The notes below the pieces were generated by a model that ran no database searches, had not been told where the DNA came from, and saw nothing but the letters and a program-made list of their open reading frames with translations. Below are positions 60,028 to 64,000 of a DNA stretch of 64,000 nt, piece after piece. The stretch's first letter is position 1. Each line of letters starts with the position of its first letter. A program made the translations under genes and the position numbers. The stretch comes from Lunularia cruciata (taxonomy: Eukaryota; Streptophyta; Marchantiopsida; Lunulariales; Lunulariaceae): NCBI GenBank assembly GCA_948567375.1, contig OX419758.1, forward strand, positions 34,539,001 through 34,603,000. The letters are read 5' to 3'.

Positions 60028-63000
60028 TGTGGTGACCACATTTTTTGTTTTTTTTCAAAATAGAGAAGAAGAAGTGTATAGAGAAGTTGGATTGTGCCTA
60101 TATGGCCAAAGAAAAGAGTCTTCGGGATGAAACCCGAAGTAAAGTGACTTCAAGTCATAAGGCGAAGTACTCAAAAATGCCCTGTCAGCATACAACCCAA
60201 AGTAAGGAGTCTTTGTATTAGGGAGAGCTCAACCCAAGGTGAAGTCAGTCTAACAACCTTTCATTGGGGCAAGAAATTCAAGAAGAGATCGTTCAAAACT
60301 GGTAGCTTATGCGCACAAATTACAATTGATAGTGACAGGTGCATATAGGAGGTGTGATTTCTTGGTAGAAACTCAAATTGAAGAGAGATGAAAAAAGTGC
60401 AACTCTAAAAAATTGAGCTCATGACAAAGCAATGTCGAGCAATTTTCCTTTGCCGTTGAGAAGTTGTCCTGCATGTGATCACGGGAAGGGAAATAGAGTT
60501 GAAGACGTGCTAGTGTGTAAGGGAGAAGTCGCAAGAGTGAAACCAAGAGACAATGAGAAAGCAAGAGAGATGGGAGGAGGAAAGAAGAACTCTAAATTTG
60601 CAGTGAGGAATCATGCAATTTGGAGGTTAGATGTAATTGCAAGAATCAAAGTCTTGAGCCAACTTTGGATTACATTCTTGGCATGGAACTGGAATGTTAG
60701 TTTTCCAGGTTTCATGATTGAGATCATCGAGAGCAAGTGTCTCAATGGACCTGAGGAAGAAGGGAAGAGAGGAAATCCAACATGCTGGACAGAGTCGGAT
60801 TGGAGATTAGTACTCAGAAAGGAAGCATGCGCGGAGTAGGGTGCCACGTTCTTGGGGAAGGGAGAGATAGCCAAAGAAACCAAAGAAGTGAGGGATGCAT
60901 TCTCGTCAAAGCGGACAAAGAATGGATACAAAGTAGAGAGCTATAAAGATCCTATCAAGAGGAGGATTGTGAGTGCTCTGATGGCAATCCTGAAGCTGGA
61001 GAGAACAACCTACGTGATGAAACACCAAGCGGTGTTCTTTCACAAATTGTTTGCAGGAGAACCAATAAATTGAGCGAGGTGCTTCCATGAAAGGACACAA
61101 AAAATGGTGTGGAATTTGCGGGATAAATCGCCTCCACAGTACATTGTGCCGTTTGCACCACACTTCTACCTCGGGTTGAATTTGTTGAACTCGGTGGAGC
61201 AAACTCAAATGGTGTTGCACTTCCACCCTGACTTAAGAAGAGAAGTCAATGTAGAGGAGCAATAGTACATCCTTCAAATCCTAAGCACAGACAAGTACTA
61301 CAAGAAGACGAGGAAGAATGTGGAGATAGAAGCAAGTACTCCAAAATTGAAGAAGCAAAGTCGGCAGGCCGAAGCCAAAGACAAGACAAAACCTCGGAAG
61401 ACTAGGACAGGAAACTCGAGGTGAGGAATGGTGTTGATCAAGTCAGAAGACAAAGACTCAGAAGGTGAAGCCAAGTGCAAGTCCGAAGACTTGGAATGCA
61501 AGGAGGAACCCGAGCTAACGCTACAAAGTGGAGATACGAGTAGTGACAACGATGAAGGTGGAGAAATGACGTTGGTGCCAGCTGTTGCCAAGGAGGAAGA
61601 AGAAGTGCAGGCGGAGATTGAGGTCAAGGACAACACGAAGTTGGAGGATGAGATACCTAAGGCCGAAGAAAAGACGATTGCAATTCAGAGGGGAGTCTTC
61701 TCAAGACGCAAGGCAAAGTGTGAGGCAAGTCCAAGCAAAGTAAAAGAAGAAATGAATGAAAGCTTGGGAAGCAAGGCATCAGTTCCGATACAAAGACTGC
61801 AGAGACAAGGCAATTATTGGGCAAAATAGAAGTGAGAAAGGAGATTGCTACGCAAGAGGGGGTAGTAGTGAGTAATGGAGTAGAGTACGTGCGGGAGATT
61901 ATGTGTCCACTACTGGTGAAATTGGAGCACAAGAAGAAGGAAATGCAGTCAACTTGTCCAGAAGTGAAGACTATTTTGCAGGTCTTAGCAAGATTAGAAG
62001 AAGAGAACTCGGAGTTGAAGAAAATCATAATCCAAGGTGAGGAGGAAAGTGAAGTACTACAAGTGGAGGCAGTAGTGAAGACTCAAGTAATTGAAGACTT
62101 GAAGAGAGAAGTGAGATATTGAGAGGAGCTTGTTAAGAAGAGTGACATAACGAGGGAAAGACAAGTAGCAGAGTATGAGATTTTGAAGCAGCAGTTTGCT
62201 GATTTAAGGGTAGAACTTATCCATGCTATGGCAAGGGTAGCGACGAAGGAACAAGAGCTCAATAGGAGTCATGGAGAGTGTAGGAGAGAAGAAGCAACTC
62301 TAGCAAAGGGACTTAGCAGCACGATATAGGGAAGAAGAAAGGTTACAAGAGTTACTTCGTAATCAAGAAGAGAAGGTTGTACAGAAGGAGAAGGAGAAGG
62401 AAATGGTGAAAGCCGCGTTCGAAGCAAAGTTGGCAATGTACAAGGAGGATTGGCTTGCAGATTGAGAGCAAGAAAGAAAAATGCGATTGGAGCCATTGAA
62501 GGAGATTGTCCTCAGGATGAATGCAATGTTAAGTATAGAGGCCAGCGTTCGAATTGAAGAAACAAGGCTGCACAAGTTGAAATTGTGGGTGCAAGAGATG
62601 AGGCAAAGACAAGCAAAAGATACAGATTTGAATGCGCTGCTGATAAGTCTCGGGACTTGTGTAGATAGGAAGATATTAGAGGTAGAAGATAATATCACGA
62701 TTAGATTAGACTTAGTAAAGTTGGAGATAGACAAACTTCGGAAAGATGTTAGAGCAAAACCCGAAGTAAATGAAGTAGGAGTACATATGTCTTTGGAGTT
62801 ACCATCGTAGACATTGGAGAAGAGTGGGTCGGGAGATAAGGAGTTAGATAAGTTACCCACTAGTGTAATTTCAGATCAAGAAAGAGAATTGTTGGATCTG
62901 GTAGAAGAATCAGAAGTTGTGAAACCCGAGGACAGAATAGTAGAAAGTAAATTTACTTTGGATTTGGGTTTGAAAGCCGATGACAAAGTAGACATTGGAT

Positions 63001-63794
63001 TGGAGTAGTAACAGTTTTGAGATTTGAAGAGGCAGATATGAAGAGGTGCATTGTCATTTTTTGCAGGTTAGAAGAGTTGTTGTAGAACAATATAGTTGTT
63101 AGAATTGTCAATTTGTTCACTACTTAAGAGTAGCACTCGCAGTATCATGTTGTTCAGTGCTCATAATTCTGAGAATAGATAAGCAAAGTGCTATGAAGTA
63201 GTGCTCGTTGCTTGAGCTTGATTCCGAGTATCAACTTTGTGATTGTGTTTGTGAGTGTGTGGAGAAATTTGAAGTGCAAGTCAGTGTGCTTGTTGGATGT
63301 TGGATGCCGCAGCCTTGATCTTCATTCTGTGTGTTTGATCTTGAGTGAAGTGCAATCAAAGCAATGCCTTGACAGATCTGAGAGGAATTGTAGTGTTGGT
63401 AGTATTCTGCATTTGTGAGTGTAGTGCGAGGTTGATGTGAAGCAATTTTGATTGAGGAAGTTGTGCCTTTAGTGGAGGGGTGGAACACAATTCTGAGGTG
63501 AAGTCATTTTGCAGTGAAGTGCCATTTTTGGGAGAGCCTGAATCATCACAATCAAGATTGTTTGGAAAGATTTGATGGAGTTGTGATTAAGGAGTGTGAA
63601 TTCGTGACAAGATTGCGAATTGGTGCTTGTTACTCTCTTCTGGGTGTGGTTTCTACCTGAGAGATTAAAGACGCAACCAAGAAGAACAACATTGTTACTA
63701 TTTGACTTTGTATTTGGACATTTCTGATTCGTATCTCTGTGGGAACAAACTTCACTTACCCAATTGTGAACTTCACTACTACCAGGTTGTCACA
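60028..63794 (+). repeat. Solo family A LTR (L6) in the RT of B3
   Basis: 3767 bp, TGTGGTGACC to GTTGTCACA, with exact target duplication GATGT (60023-60027 and 63795-63799). Removing it joins the RT reading DPH-KDVLY-WRFLPFGL as in B1, so the empty site is directly available for comparison. No primer site or gag is present, so it is a solo LTR. This copy defines the full LTR size. Confidence 0.93.
60432..63008 (+). pseudogene. LTR-internal ORF of family A (copy in L6), nearly intact
   Basis: 859 codons from ATG 60432 (MSSNFPLPLRSC) to TAG after VDIGLE. One frame holds from 60432 to ~61815 with five point stops (for example TGA at the Trp of EPIN-W-ARCFHER). Two frameshifts (near 61815 and between 62122 and 62481) then change frame. 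Parts: N-terminal basic region and a conserved block (residues ~40-260) with FFHKLFAGEPIN and ...PFAPHFYLGLNLLN; an acidic middle (~330-460); a coiled coil (~470-690); and a conserved tail with TRLHKLKLWVQEMRQRQAKD, RKILEVEDNITIRLDLVKLEIDKL and a low-complexity acidic end. Product unknown. It would be a large, non-enzymatic protein. Confidence 0.65.
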
Positions 63795-63799
63795 GATGT

Positions 63800-64000
63800 G
63801 TTATATTAGTGGAGGTTCTTACCATTTGGGTTAAAGAACGCTCCTGCTGAGTTCCAAAGGGTCATGGATAGAATCCTAGCTAGATTGGATTTTGCTCGGT
63901 GCTATATTGATGACATTTTGGTTTATAGCACTACTATGGAGGAGCATGAAAGACCGTTGTTGGAGGTGTTTGAGAGGTTAAGATCTCATGGACTCAAATT
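63800..64000 (+). pseudogene. RT of B3, part after the solo LTR
   Basis: WRFLPFGLKNAPAEFQRVMD, CYIDDILVYSTT (catalytic Y-I-D-D) and LLEVFERLRSHGLK up to the window end, open as far as seen. Confidence 0.9.

Larger units (their letters stand above)
31664..64000 (+). mobile_element. Family B element B3, interrupted, runs off the window
   Basis: Plus-strand family B Ty3/gypsy copy. Repeat A at 31664-32042 continues at 55397 after A2. The leader, gag, a remnant of protease, the methyltransferase and RT follow to 60027. After the solo LTR at 60028-63794, RT resumes at 63800 and runs to the window end. Compared with B1 it lacks about 1.6 kb from the end of gag through most of the protease (near 57650). 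Its own sequence is ~8.4 kb minus the two insertions within view. The 3' repeats are outside the window. Confidence 0.85.

Noticed and set aside
63212-63418. 68-aa frame repeated in several family A LTRs (also 32421-32627 and 42066-42272)
   Set aside because: It lies in the R/U5 part; similarity between copies is explained by shared LTR sequence, and it is broken in the older copies.
60028-63794. A 3.8-kb unit with TGTG...CACA ends and 5-bp duplication, first taken as a DNA transposon with a large ORF
   Set aside because: In A2 the same unit lies on both sides of gag-pol, next to a primer-binding site and a polypurine tract, so it is an LTR; isolated copies are solo LTRs.
1-64000. tRNA, rRNA, CRISPR or bacterial operon features
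   Set aside because: None seen on either strand; the content is plant-type retroelements and one plant peptide gene.

Overview
This window is eukaryotic DNA, most likely from a land plant (streptophyte) with a large genome full of transposable elements. The evidence is an intronless CLE-type peptide hormone precursor at 23.1-23.4 kb, a Ty3/gypsy element primed by what looks like plant tRNA-Asp, and several layers of nested retrotransposons. I see no prokaryotic features, rRNA, tRNA or CRISPR array. Species cannot be fixed from the sequence.

Layout. 1-17.8 kb is a nest of two Ty3/gypsy families. Family A is a conventional gag-pol element with exceptionally long LTRs (about 3.8 kb); each LTR carries a decayed reading frame of about 860 codons. 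Family B is a gag-PR-DNA methyltransferase-RT-RNase H-integrase-PHD element. 17.8-21.9 kb is AT-rich with no recognisable gene. 21.9-28.1 kb is a lower-copy-looking interval with the CLE gene, a microsatellite, four hairpins and a 98-bp tandem duplication. 28.1-31.4 kb is a decayed non-LTR element with a zinc finger, reverse transcriptase and restriction-like endonuclease. 31.66 kb to the window end is one family B copy (B3, + strand) broken by two insertions. A complete family A element (A2, - strand, 32043-55391, target duplication AGTTT) sits in its 5' repeat, and a solo family A LTR (60028-63794, target duplication GATGT) sits in its RT. A2 is itself interrupted by a complete family B element (B1, - strand, 43227-53134, target duplication CTCT) in its 5' LTR. 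The order of events is therefore B3, then A2, then B1.

How the parts work. A2 has LTR, tRNA-Asp primer site, gag, aspartic protease, RT-RNase H, integrase, polypurine tract and LTR. B1 encodes its pol proteins in one uninterrupted frame of about 1460 codons, broken only by point stops. A cytosine-5 methyltransferase of DNMT3/DRM type lies between protease and RT, and a PHD finger ends the integrase. The terminal repeats of B1 are not ordinary LTRs. They are split: A1 - genes - B1 - A2 - B2, the layout known from Ngaro/PAT-type tyrosine-recombinase elements, but here in an element with a DDE integrase and a 4-bp target duplication. This combination (split direct repeats, DNMT, PHD) is the best candidate for an undescribed system here. 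The long, protein-coding U3 of family A is the second.

All retroelement genes here are broken by stops or frameshifts, and several of the stops are changes of CGA to TGA or CAG to TAG, as expected of heavily methylated DNA. The CLE gene is the only intact gene I can support.
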